Source: Dimorphilus gyrociliatus (lineage: Eukaryota > Annelida > Polychaeta > Dinophilidae). From it: a stretch of 64,000 nt of DNA. The position numbers were made by a program, and so were the translations under genes. The stretch spans positions 1,295,713-1,359,712 of the forward strand of contig CAJFCJ010000004.1 in assembly GCA_904063045.1 (NCBI GenBank), given 5' to 3'. Positions 50,948 to 63,900 of the stretch are shown here, piece by piece. Within the stretch, counting starts at the first letter, position 1. Every line of letters begins with the position of its first letter. A model generated the notes under the pieces. That model was given only the letters and a program-made list of their open reading frames with translations, was not told the DNA's origin and made no database searches.

Positions 50948-51417
50948 AATGTTGAGGGAAAAACAACAAATGGGCGTTTATTTACCTCTATCAGATTATA
51001 TATTAATATTTTATGATAAATTACGAAACCTTTCCCGTTTTGTTGATTTTACTCTATAAAGTTTTTAGATATTTGCAATAGCTTATATCTGGGACAGTAT
51101 ATCTTACTTAAACATCCTCTTAAAGAGGGAAAAAATATTACTTCCATCAGTAATCTATTTTCAAAGGGCTTCAGATAATCTTGTATGCATTTGAAACAAA
51201 ATGTTACAGCACTTGCCAACTGAAAAATGAATGGAAGATGATAAATGAAAAAGAAATAAACAATGCATTTATTAATTTTGAAAATAGTATTAAAAAGAGA
51301 AAAAGAAAAAACAAGCAATATTTTCAAATCAATCAAATGATAGAAAGAGAAAGTCAAAGATATAAAACAGTTACAAATCCAATTTTAGAAATATTGGAGG
51401 AAACTAGAAATAAATAA
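50948..51417 (+). CDS. Doubtful small gene with two 25-27-nt gaps between frames
   Basis: Three consecutive open segments on the + strand, 50948-51040 (starting MLREKQQMGVYLPLSDY), 51068-51151 and 51177-51417, lie in different frames. They become one frame, each junction in phase 0, if GT...AG stretches of 27 nt (51041-51067) and 25 nt (51152-51176) are removed. The joined protein would be about 138 residues. Two hydrophobic segments come first, then a Lys/Glu/Asn-rich tail ending ILEILEETRNK. The gaps would be far shorter than any other intron in this window, so a frame-shifted remnant or chance ORFs in AT-rich DNA are equally possible. It lies tail to tail with the glutamate receptor gene. 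Confidence 0.25.
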
Positions 51418-51434
51418 TAAAAGAAACAGAATTG

Positions 51435-54400
51435 TTAAATTTTATCGTTAGTCATTCGAGAAGATTTCAAGTAGAATTTTGAAGAGGGTTGCAAGTTGAA
51501 ACGTTTCTTGTGAAAAAATATACTATAAAGGAATCCAAAGTACTTCTTTAGATGAGCAGAAATCCAATCCAAAACTTCCTTGAAAAGATCGAAAAATCTT
51601 TCTTTTATCTTTTGCCCCATAGTCTTGTCCTTGGGAAGGGTTTAAATAGCATAGTATCAGCATAGTTGTTTTAACATTATACGTAACTCACTTCTTCCTT
51701 CAGATAACAGTCAATAAAATTTTCAACAATTACGGCTATAACCCCAATGAAAGTTGCAATTAAAATGATAAAGAATATTGGATCCAGTATTTCTTCTTTA
51801 GTTTTTGGTGCCTCTTGATAGATTGATAGTGCTGTTATGTAATATAAAAAAGGCTGTTTTAGTAAATCATTAGCAATGATTAATTAAGCGAAGAAAACTC
51901 CCTATCCGTAAAAAAGAAATAAAGGAAATTTTAGATGGATAAATACGTTTAAGAATATTATTATTTAAAGTATCAGTATTATTATGTTTGTTAGATCAAC
52001 ATTATCGCCCTGCTGGCCTCATCAGTTCTATAGACGTATCTTAGATCTGTAATTTCTCACTTCATAGCATTCTGCTCAAGACCAAGAAGAAAAACATCAG
52101 ACGGCTCCTATCTTTTATTCCTTTATATAGAATCTATTATTCAAATTTGAAACATATATATAAAAGAGCTTTTTCGCAATTGGATAGGTTAGTTATATGG
52201 AAAATATTCCATCCTTTTAGTTCTTGATACCTCTTTCATAATATAAATGATATTGTCACGCCTTCAACTATTAATAATTCACGATATACGTTATAAATGT
52301 TAAGAGGAATAATTCTCATCATTTTAATAAAAAGAACAGTATCTTCTATATAAAAGGGGCTTTTTTTTGTCTTATTACGAAGAAAACTTTTGATAAATGA
52401 CAAATAGCCTTTATGCAATATGCATGGAAATTTATAACTATTATCAATTTATTATACTTTGGTGTCATACAATATATCAATTGCGGCTCTTTAGAGGTTT
52501 AATTAGGATGTTTGAAGTTTGTATAAGGATCTATAGAGATCTAACAAATATAGTAATTGCTGGAATAAGGAGAAAGATCACCAGAATTTCACAATCCTCA
52601 GGTGTTTTTTTTAACAAATACTTAGTGTGAAAAGAGTAAGGATACAGTGATTCCATTACAAACGTCACTCGTTATAAATTTATGAAGCTCTTAAGAAGTT
52701 TGAAGCATAGCATTTGGAACTATGGCCATAGTACTTTGGTCTACTTAAAAGCCCTAGATAAAAATCTATAACAAACAAACTTCTCTTGCAGGCTGGTACT
52801 AAAGCTCTCCTTTTGAACAATTTATCAATGACCCACTCTTCCTCCAACTTTCTCGCCTAATGCCAGCGAAGAATTGGGCATGATAATGAAAGATAATCCA
52901 AGTTTAATCTAACTGAACTTACGTGAAATTTGAATTGTTCTAAAAAGTTGAAACCCTTCCGAAAAATTAAACCGTAATCATATCTTCCAATCTCGTCAAC
53001 TGAAGTTACGCTGTCACACGATTTTCCAGTTAAAGATATTGCAATTGGAGATTCTTCCAGGTAGACGAAATTTAATGAGTTTTTACCAGTTTTAATGAAA
53101 TCTCTTAATTGAAAATAAGATATCCAAGATTTCTTGCCAAGTTTTTCGAAAAAATCTCTCATGGGCTGATTGAGAATGGCTGTAGGGTGTTCCTTAGTTA
53201 TTAATAGATCTTGCATAGTACTTAATTCTGTAATAAGTATATAATTTTGTAATTAAAAATAACGATACAAAAAGAATCAAATCTTTATTAAAATCATAAT
53301 TAGATAAAATAAGAGAGTATTCGATAGACTATAAGATGCCTTAAAGTGAGAGATTCTCATTGACTATAACTTGTTATAGCTTTTTCAAATCCTATATCTC
53401 TACTCTTTTTTATCTAATGTTTTATTGCGCATCCTTTAGAAATTAATCTATTTACCCAGATTGCTGTAATGGACCATTGTATATACATATGTATGGGCTA
53501 AGAAGAATATACTATGTAATAAACACACAAATAACCAATAAACCTGTATTAGCCTGGCAGTTAAACCTTGAGGCCCCCAATTAACGTACTATTTGCAGTT
53601 GTATATAAAAAAGGTAAACATTCTACTTAGCATATTAATTACTTACATGAAAGAAGATAGAATATATACTTGTCCAAATAAAATCTGACATATTTAAACT
53701 CGTTTCATCACACTCTCTTGTTTCTACAGCTTCAACTTTTGAAGACATTATCGTATGAGCAAAATATGATGACACTCCAACAATAATTGACAAGGGTATA
53801 ATCACGATCCATACTCGTATTGATAGAGGTAAAAAAAATCTAAGATGAAATTTGGTGTCTAGTCAAATTCGTCATATTTATAGTGAATGTAAATGACTAA
53901 TTTCACCTAGGAAGTGTATTTATATGTTCTTTTGCTGGAATTACTGCTTTATATCCAATATTTCTTTGATAGACTGCAAAGTCTACAAATTTCTCTCTCG
54001 CTTCACTTTTTACAAAGCATCCCAAAAGCATATCAGATTTCTATAGAGGAAAGAAAAAAGTTAATAAGCATTTGATTAGTTTTCTAGGTTAACTATATAC
54101 ATTCTCTGATAAAACTTTAAAATATTTTTCCATAGTATTACCAGTTAAAACAGACGAGAAGTTTAAACTCTCTACCTCAGATGTTAATTTTATCTTAAGC
54201 ATTGAAATTTTATAAATTTTAATCAAATATTGAATAAAATATAAAACCTCGAACCAAAATCTCTCTCGAAAAGTAGCTAAAACATCAATGGCTAATCCTT
54301 GATAGTTTTCCAAGTCTTTATAATAATATCCTCTATTTAGAGCATCTTCATCCTTCAATTTTTCTATACAACCTTTGTATGAATATAAAAGTTGGCTTAT

Positions 54401-56240
54401 TGCAAAAACTAATTCTACATATAACTAGAGAAGAAGGTGGAAAGAACATATCAAACCAGGCTGAAATAATACAGGTTCTGCTCGAATGGGTATCTGTATG
54501 TTGCTCAAAAATCCATTCGGAGAGCTAAAAGTTTGTCCAGGGTATCGAATTGTTGCTTTTCTCCATGTAAAACCGGAAGTAGGATTAAATTGACCCACTA
54601 AATTCCATTTATTAATTCTTGAATTATAGAATGTAATAATAGTATTAGATATCTCTTGGTTGCGAAGTTTATTAAGAAATTTATCAGTGCAATTAGTCAA
54701 GTTTGGCTTTGAGTCGAGACACTTAGAATAGGAGTTGTTGATTTTGCAGTTCAAGTCTTTGTAATTAACAAGAATTCTCTTAATTGCATTATCGTAGAAT
54801 GAGCGAACAGCCTTTGTAAGAATAGATGGATGTTTGTGTAGAATTTTATAAATTTTTCAAGACGTATTTCAAAGTGAAAATATAAGTGTTTTAGTTAATT
54901 TATTTCTTTTTGTAAATATAGTAAACCTCATCTAGAATATGCCTTCCTTCCGTTGTTTTCGTTACTGGATTCATACTAGGTACAACATATATTATACCAT
55001 CATCTACATTTCTTAAATCAGATGGTACGGAGATATTCATCATACATTCTTGATCGATGTTTACATTCTGCAATGTAAATACTCTCTAAAAAAGAACTAT
55101 GAATATTTAAGCAATCTCAATAATACAAACGTTTAGAACTACTGTCCACATCCAGTCATATTCCATCATTTCCTTTTGGCTTGCTCTTTCGAGTATTGGC
55201 TTGTAGCAGTTGTCATTAATGAATAAAAGTATTAATCTTGTTCCTGAAAATAATTAACAAGTTAGTGTATAATTCAGATATTCCCTAATATGCACTACAG
55301 TTCATATGTATAGAGGTTTGATTTACCATCTTTTTTAACAGCATTTAATGCATCGTCAATATCGTTTACTGAATTACGCGTTATTCTTTGTATAGATAGT
55401 ATATCGAAGTATTGTAAAACTTTAAAAGATGGATAGGTATCTATTTTTAATTAAATTAAATGAAAGTACACCTAGATTAGTTGTAAATAGTTATTGGAAT
55501 TAATACCTGAATCGTGTATAATTGACAATCTGGTCCATTTAAAATGATGTAAGTATTCAACGAGAGCCAAGTCAATTAGATTTAATATTGAGTGTTTTGT
55601 CTAGATAGAAAGAGAGAGATTTTTAATGAAAAGTTAATGCGAAAAAAAGAAATCTCTTCTGCTTGTCTTTTTTACGTTCTATTAGTTACTTTTATTACGT
55701 AACGATATGAATCTTTAATTCGATCTGAATGAGCAGGCTGGAAGTGAATTATTCTCAAATGATTTAAAATAGGATTAATAACATTAAAAAAGGACAATTC
55801 AGTTGGACCAATGATAACATCGATATTTCGCTTGACCAATTCACATGCTATGGAAATTCATTTATAAATATTCATAAGGAATTATGACAGTATGATTTAT
55901 TACTAACTGTATTTTTGACAATCCAGCGGATTGTCTCTTTCGGCCGACTTTATAATAAAAGTAACATTTACTTTATAACTTTTTTTTCCAAGTAATTCTG
56001 ATCTAGAAAGAATAGGAGTAATGATATTTCTTGTGTTTTTATTACATAAAATCCCTATAAATATAGAAAGAATAAAGAATTGTATCATAGATTTTATTAA
56101 TAATTTGTTGTTATTTATCAATAATTCAATATTTGTCACTTTAAAAGTATATTACCAATTTTCAATGATTGACATTCATTGGACAGTAGAATTGTTAGTA
56201 AAGCTGTTAACATAGCTCTTTCTTTCAAGATTTTTGTCAT
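51435..56240 (-). CDS. Divergent ionotropic glutamate receptor
   Basis: Sixteen exons: 56240-56156, 56054-55908, 55847-55699, 55600-55507, 55440-55327, 55243-55131, 55067-54927, 54811-54473, 54424-54101, 54040-53907, 53839-53647, 53588-53456, 53227-52923, 52856-52781, 51831-51692 and 51629-51435. Total 2682 nt, 893 residues, all in phase. Order: signal peptide (LTALLTILLSNEC), amino-terminal domain (KRNIDVIIGPTELS; HHFKWTRLSIIHD), ligand lobe S1 with the agonist-binding Arg position in SEAREKFVDFA, M1 (LPLSIRVWIVIIPLSII), pore loop (DFIWTSIYSIFFHYVNWG), M3 (IQVYWLFVCLLHSIFFLAHT), lobe S2 (TMQDLL; YDYGLIFRKGFNFL), M4 (FFIILIATFIGVIAVIVE) and a basic tail. M3 lacks the usual SYTANLAAF gating motif. 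It is probably a plasma-membrane cation channel of divergent ligand specificity. Splice choice before S1 (GTATTA donor at 54472) is the least certain. Confidence 0.85.
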
Positions 56241-57946
56241 GTTAAAAAGTTATATAAATATGTTTTTTTTTTAAATAAGCTAATTTTAATTTGACGTAAC
56301 GTTTCTCTTTATACTTTTTCTACATTATTTGTAAAACTAAATACCGTCCTGTCTAACTTTAATAATCTATCGCCAGATGTCGCAGCGTTCTTTTCACTGG
56401 AGAGAGGAAAAAAAATATATAAAGAATAAAAAATATTCCGTCGTCTGCTTATTTCCTGTTCCGTTTTGACAAAATTTCCACTCTTTGGATATTTATTAAT
56501 TTTTATGATTTTAAACCGAACTTTTGAATAAATAAAGCATATGCAAATAGCAATAGAAAATAAACTAATATAAAAAAATTGAGAATGAACTTTTGAAAAT
56601 TGGTTATTCAACTAGAAAATGTCATTCATATTTCGTAATTGAAAATGAACGAATCTGATGATGTTAGTATTCTATTTTACATTCTATGACCTTTTCAAAT
56701 CAACGATTGAAAGTAATAATATATTTATAAAAAATAAAAGTGAACGAATATTGAAAACTAGCAATATCCGTACACATCTAAAAATTTCTTTGTTTTTAAA
56801 AAAAAAGAGGCAAGCTTTTATTTTTTTTTAAATTTCGTGGAATAGCATAAATACAGAATTTAACAGCTTTTATCTACTTACCCTGAGCCCTTTTTAAATA
56901 ATAATCTTCAATACCGCAATTTTACAGTTGGGAAAAGTAGATTTTTTTCCTTTTTTTTTTGGAAGGAAAGAATAACACGAGTATTTTAATCTGAATATCT
57001 TACGTGCTTAAGTTGAAGAAACTAATGATTGAAAAAATTTATAATAAAAAAGCTAAATTAAATTGTAAATAACAGTTAAAATGAAAATATAAAACTTAAG
57101 GGCAGAGGTGAAGAAATCAGAATTTTAAATATATAAATCTATAAGTACTTGTATATTATAATTAACGAAAGAAATCATTTAGTACAAAGAGATCTATTTC
57201 AACTATGCAAACTAAGTAATTTTCTATAGTTATCGTGAGGAAATGGAATTCTCCTCTATTAAATACTAGAATTTGGTACCTAATTTCAGTTGTATAAATA
57301 CTGAGTTATATAGCTGTTTATTTATCTCATAGGCGAAAATCGATTATTTGGCAAAAAACATTACTTATGGATAGACTAAAAATCTTATTTTCTTCAGTTT
57401 TTAGCGCTTTTTCTATATATATACATATCAAAAGAACAAAGCAATAAAATATTCAATAATCTTATGTAATAGCATCATTTATGTCAATAAACGTTATTTC
57501 GAAGATAGGCCTTTTGAATAATTAATATATTCAATGCACTGTCACAAATTATTAATGTATAATATACAAAATATATGATATGTTCTTTTTTTTTCCCCTT
57601 ATAATTTCTCTATTACCATTCAAATAATACACGCGTTTCCTCTTTCTTTTTTAAATAAGTAACTTATTATTCAATAGTTTCTGAATAGAAACTTATAGTA
57701 TTATTTGTAGATATCATTTTATAATCAACCTCATATAGAATATCGAATGCATTGTCAATTTTTTTAACTTATCTTTTACCTCTCTAAAACGCTTTTGTAC
57801 ATTCAATCATTATATTATAATTGTTTTTATTGATAAAAAACTCGTTCAAAACACCTCTTTCTTTCGATTTCGATTTATTTTATAATCCGAAGAGAAAATG
57901 TTTTACTGGTAACGTTTTTTTTCAATTTATCATTTCTGTTCTATAG
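56241..57946. other. Divergent intergenic region glutamate receptor / kinase
   Basis: 1.7 kb of AT-rich DNA containing both presumed promoters and, somewhere in it, the unidentified first exon of the kinase. No motif picked out. Confidence 0.5.
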
Positions 57947-60900
57947 ATATCGGACATCCAATCTTTCCACATTGATTCAACTATATGGAAGATAGTATCG
58001 AAAATAGGAAATGGTTCTTGTAGTAATGTATACGAAGTTATTAATGATAACAGTGAAAGAGTTTGTTTTATTTCTTTAAGAATATTGAACTTTTATAAAA
58101 TATTATTATTATTATTGCTATTATAATATAGGCTGCTTTAAAAGTATTCAAGGAAGGCGTTCGTTATAAAAATGTTTGCCTTAAGGAATTTTCAATATTA
58201 TCGACTTTGATTGGATCTAATTTCGAAAAGATTGATAACTTTTGTAAATATATAGGTAAAAACTACCATCAAATAGTATTACGTTACGTTATATTTAGTA
58301 TTTAAATATATAGTTGAACTAAAAAGCAGTATTTTTGAGATCGATAGGAAATACTGTTTCTTAGAGGAGCTTTTAGGGTCAAACTTATACGAATTAATGC
58401 TACTAAATGATGGATTAGGATTTTCTCTGTCAACAATAAAGAAAATATCATTAGATATTTTAAGGTAAGCTCTATTATATATTTTATTAAAATATAATTT
58501 TAGCGTTGGCTTGCTAATGTTTCTTTCGTTTCTTTTCTGGATTCCAATAATTTGTTTTGTAACAAATTTCGTTAAAGAACGAGTGACTTTGATGGTTTCA
58601 TTATTTTAATTAATCATAAGTCTAAGAAGACCATCTATGTTTTAACAAAATTAAATTCTAAATGTAGTTTTACTTTAACTTTTAATAGGAGAAAAGTGCA
58701 CAATTTACATTTCAGAAAGAGAAGAATAAGTCAATGGCAATTAAAATTTTATTAGTATCTTAACGGTTAAAAGTTTTACACTCTTCTATGTTAATAATAA
58801 ATTTTAATTGCTCCAGAGGACTAAATGTTATAAATTAATTAATCAATAAATATTTCTTGTTAATAAACAATATTATCAGATACTTAACAGTCTTCTTAAC
58901 AATTTCCTTTCATATATTTTTACTCCAGTGATAATTTGTTTTTGTTGTATTAAAACAGTATAAACAAGACTTTCTATACCATAATTTCAACGTAACGTTG
59001 TAATATTAATAATAAAACTTTCGTATAAAAAAAAGGCTAGCTACAAAAAAAAACAAATCATAACTTTTTATTCTAAAACAAAGAAATAAGGTTTTTAAGA
59101 AAAATATCGCAATTATATTGTAATTTAAAGTTGTATTATACTTGGAGAAAGATACAAGTACGGTATTTCTTATTGAAGCCAATCAAATACCTTGTTCTAT
59201 TTATATTCAAATGTAATCTTAGAAATAGAAACAAAACTCCTCTTCAATATATTATATAATATATTGTTTCTTTTATGATAAAAAATAACAGAGGTCTACA
59301 ACATATGCATGGTGAAGAGTTTATTCACGGCGACCTAAAAATGAAAAATTTAACCTGGTCTGGAAATAGTGAAAGTATAAAATTGATTGACTTTACACAC
59401 TCCTATAAAAAAAATGATAAAGTTGTAAACATTTTCGTAAGAAGTGATAAACGAACACGTTTCTATTTACCAGGACGTTTACAAGCTACAAACGACTGCT
59501 TATAGAGCTCCAGAAAGTTTTTTATGGAACGAAAATTTCCAGGGTCCTCCAAAGAAATCCATTGACATTTGGAGTTTAGGATGTATTTTAGTTGAGTGTT
59601 TTACAGGAGAAATTCTCTTTCCAAGCGGATGTAAGGTAAAAATTAAATGTTTTCGTTTTTAATTTAATATCTTTTACATAACAAGTAGTATTTTAATAAC
59701 ATATATCTACGTTACTGTGTGATTATAGTAATATAAACATGGTATAAAGATTTCTTTCTAAAAGAAATGCGTCCTAATTAACTCAATGTAATTTCCAATA
59801 ACAAGAATTTCATGTTCGTTTAAAAAGACGAATTCCACTGATATAATGTTATAGATGTACTTGAAAGAATTCCTATGTTGGAATGGAAGGCTTTCTCGTA
59901 ATTTTCTTAATTATATATTTTAATATTGAAATTAAAACAGTCCAAGAAAATTAAAGAGTTTAGTATAATCATAACATTTCGATTTGCTACATTCTAAATA
60001 TTAAAATACCTCTTAAATTAAACGTCTGTAAGAAAGTATAAGTTTTCATTTTAATATTTTTAAATGTAAATACTCATTTATAAAATTGAAATATTACTTT
60101 TTTAAGAACGTAAATGAAATGGATATAAGGAAAAGATTAGAAATCCTCATTAATCCTAGAGATGAGGATATCAAACTAGAAAATTGCAACGAAATAGTCT
60201 CCAGTTTTCGTGATTTACTCAACAGGTAAAGGAAAAATATTTTCTCTTTCTTTTTTTTTTTTAAAAGAAAATACAGTGATTTTAAAAATGACACGTATTC
60301 CCTACTCTACAAAACTCTTACTAATGGTATCACGTTCTATGTATTATCGTCACCCGAATTCTAAAGGACAAAGCAAACTGAGACCTTTCTTATTTCACCA
60401 TAAATATTTCCTCAATGACCGTTGAAAACTAAAAACTAGAAATATTATTTCCTTTATTATTTTCCTGTTTTTTTTCTTTAGAAAGTAATAATATCAAATT
60501 ATTAACATTCGCTCTCTAGGTGTAAAAATGTAATTTATGCTGTATTTTATAGTATATATATTCATATTCTTAAATATTAACTTGATATTCATATTTAAGT
60601 GATAATTTGATATCTTAGAAATTGACATATATTTCCTTTTTTGTTTAAGCTAATAATAGAATTTGCCTTTTCGTTAAAGAGAATATGCTTGAGCTGTAGA
60701 AAAGTACGAAGAGAATATTATATGAAATTATAAATATCCAATCTATTGATTGTGGCACTTCAATAAGTATAGTATATAACCAAAAATTTATTAGACGACT
60801 TTTCCACGTAAAAAGTTTCTATAGAATTGTATAGTTCTTTTATAATAATTTCGATTTGAAGGGTAAAAATATCTATAAAATATAGAATTAGATAACCAAG

Positions 60901-63900
60901 ATATAGTGCTTTAACTGAAATGAATATTTTTTAATAGACATATATATCTTTCACGCAATAAAAGGAAAGGGTTGATAAATAGGAAAGTAGATTTTTTGTT
61001 TTATAACTGCAACTTATTTTCTGATTTTTGTTCACGATATTTATGAAAAAGAGAGTTTTGCTTTTGGTTAGGAATTTTTTAAATTTTCATTTCCATGTAT
61101 TAGCTATTAAATTATTTAGTTTGTTTATAATATGGAAAATTATTTGATTGTATGATTACAGGATGTTAATAGTAGATGAACACGCTCGTATTAACTTGGA
61201 AGAAGCGATTTATCATTCTTTCCATGCTTCCAGCATTGGTAAATATAATAAATATATTTCTTCTCCACTCTCACTCTGTTCTCCCCTTCTGTCTTCTCTT
61301 TCCTTCCTACAACTTATCTTTATTTACACTTTTAAATGATATAGTTCAAACTAATGAGGATTTTTTGTTTTTTCTTTATTGTCAGGTTCTGTTTCCTTTA
61401 AGGAATCTTGTATATTTTCTACACGCGTGATAAAAATCCACTATGCCGCGGACGACAAAGATTTGATTAATGACGATAATTACAACGGTGAGCGATGCCT
61501 TATTAAGCTTATCGTTCAGCTGATTTGCTAGGCCTAGGAAATATTAGACCTATAATTCAGTTAAAGGAGAAATACACAGTAGGTTGGTCCCAGAAAATTT
61601 AATGTAGAGAAAAGAGATATTGTGTGAAAGATTTAACGTCCTTTGGGAATCCATATACTGAATTATACAGATAGGAAAAAATTGAGTGTATATGTAGTAT
61701 GTTAAACGTGTTTACACCTCGAGTATTGGTTGTTTGCACGAATTGTAAATTTATTAATAGACTTTAAGACAACTTCATGACTCTCTGCGAGATGTCATTT
61801 ATTCTGAAGAGGTGTCTAATCCTTCGAATTAGTATACTGTATATGATATCTATAAAATGTATTCTGGGTTAATAATGTAAATTTTTAACAAATTTCAAAA
61901 CATGAATTTACAGAAATTAATTAACTAGACTTTTAGACTCATTCTGATGATATAGAGGAGGCAAGCATTAAAAACATATAAGCTTCTATGGCATATGTTA
62001 GAAAACAGTTTATAATGAATGTCAGCATCTTTTTGGGTAATTAGCCCAATTTTTATAATTTGAGAATGAAAGTTAAATTTTCCTATCTTTTGGAAATTGT
62101 GGCACGAACCAATGAATAAAGGCTAGCAAGTGGAAGCCTGAAACATTGTTATGTACTTGTTTTCTCTTTGTGCTGCAAACAGCTCTCAGCTATAGGCTTT
62201 CTCCAACGAATTGTTTGCCTTCCTCTATTTACGACCAAATGCTTCTTTTAAAGAAACTAAACAATTTTCTAAATGACTATCAAGCTATTACAGTACGTTT
62301 TGGGAGATCCACAAAATATGAAGGAATACTATGTTCAATATATTCTATAATATAATAATCCAAGCACTTAAAAATTGTTAAGAATATTCTTTCAAAAATA
62401 AAGATGATTATTTTCTCAAGAATTTATTTAGTTAATTGAAGAATCTGACAACAATTACATACTGAGTTTCATTGATCTAAAACGTAATTATTACGAGCTG
62501 TTTGTGAAACAGCTAAATGTACACTTACATGTAAATCCTATATATATACATTTATAATATAGAATATAACTAGTAAATAGTTGCAACTGTTCCCATAAAC
62601 CTGGTTTATATTTGGACCAGATCCATCAACTAGTGGAAGAGGTCTGATAATATAATCATAACTATATTATGATTTAGGTTTCTCCAATTTTAAGCTTAGT
62701 TTCTTTCATCTGATTTCTTATCGCAGTTTGAAAATGATAAATAAAATTGATGATTAATTTCTTTTTTTAATGTTATACCTTTCTTAAATCAACCGCTTTT
62801 CTTTATATATTCTACATTGAAATCTTTCTCTCATTGAAGAAATCAAATTTTTTTCTTGTATCATAATAAAATAACTATAATCAAATAGTTTGTGTTTTTC
62901 TACATTTCCTTCTCTTCAATTTGTGCAAGGAGTGTCTTTTTAAAAAGATAAATTACTGACTACTAAGATAAAGCTCGGATTATTATTGATTTTCTAATGA
63001 AAAATATAATAATAGTCTTTAAAATTGTATATAATCTTCTACTATTATAATTAATGCACCACATTCATTTTACTGATTTTGCTCCTTACTTTCTAGTAAA
63101 ATTATACCAGTAAAAGCTGTTACAACATTTTCTTTTACAGAGGTTTGGATACTTTTAGAAAGCTCTCTGCTTTTCACTGAATAAAAGGTCCTTGACCTTA
63201 CTTAGAGTCGTAAAGCTATAGTAGATGTTAATAATGAGCAGTAATTTATTTTGCAAGAGAAAATCTTAGAACAACTTTTACGTAACCTTCTCTTTGTTAT
63301 TATATATTATTCAAATATACTACTACTAATTTTACTAGTATATCTTTGGAAAAAGATAATCCTAAACACTTTAATTCCAGTGAACTCAATCTATTTTACT
63401 TTGCAAATTAAAAAATGTAAAAATTTTATTGATTGAAAAGGTCAAGTGTTTAGATATTGTATGCAGTAAATTATACTCTAACTGATGCATATATAGACTG
63501 TATTCAGCAAATAGACGTTATACAACTAATGAATCAGATGTATAACTTAACGTAAATATATTTACTAATATATATAAGCATTTACAGCTTGAATGGATAA
63601 GTGCATAAATATATCTTGATTTGTTTTCAGTAACTCATTATCTATATTTATAAACTATAATAAATGATAGTCATAAATAAAAGAGAATGTTTATTTGTAA
63701 TTTTTATAAACATTCCTGGTTTGAATGAAGAAAAGTGTTTTTTTTTTGTTTCTTCTCGCTTAACTAGTTTTAGTCAGGGATTTGAATAGTAATTTTTCAT
63801 ATAGACAATCTAAATTTCTATTTTTTTCCATCTATTATAGATCTAATCAAGAATCTGAAAGAGAAATGTGAAGAATTTGGTAAAGTCGGAAAATGTATTG

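Noticed and set aside
51049-51357. Minus strand 102-codon frame
   Set aside because: Low-complexity Phe/Ile/Leu-rich translation, antisense to the + strand segments. No family likeness and no splice context.
53222-53650. Apparent absence of M3 in the glutamate receptor
   Set aside because: On closer reading an in-phase exon at 53588-53456 supplies M3. Only the motif is unusual, not the domain.
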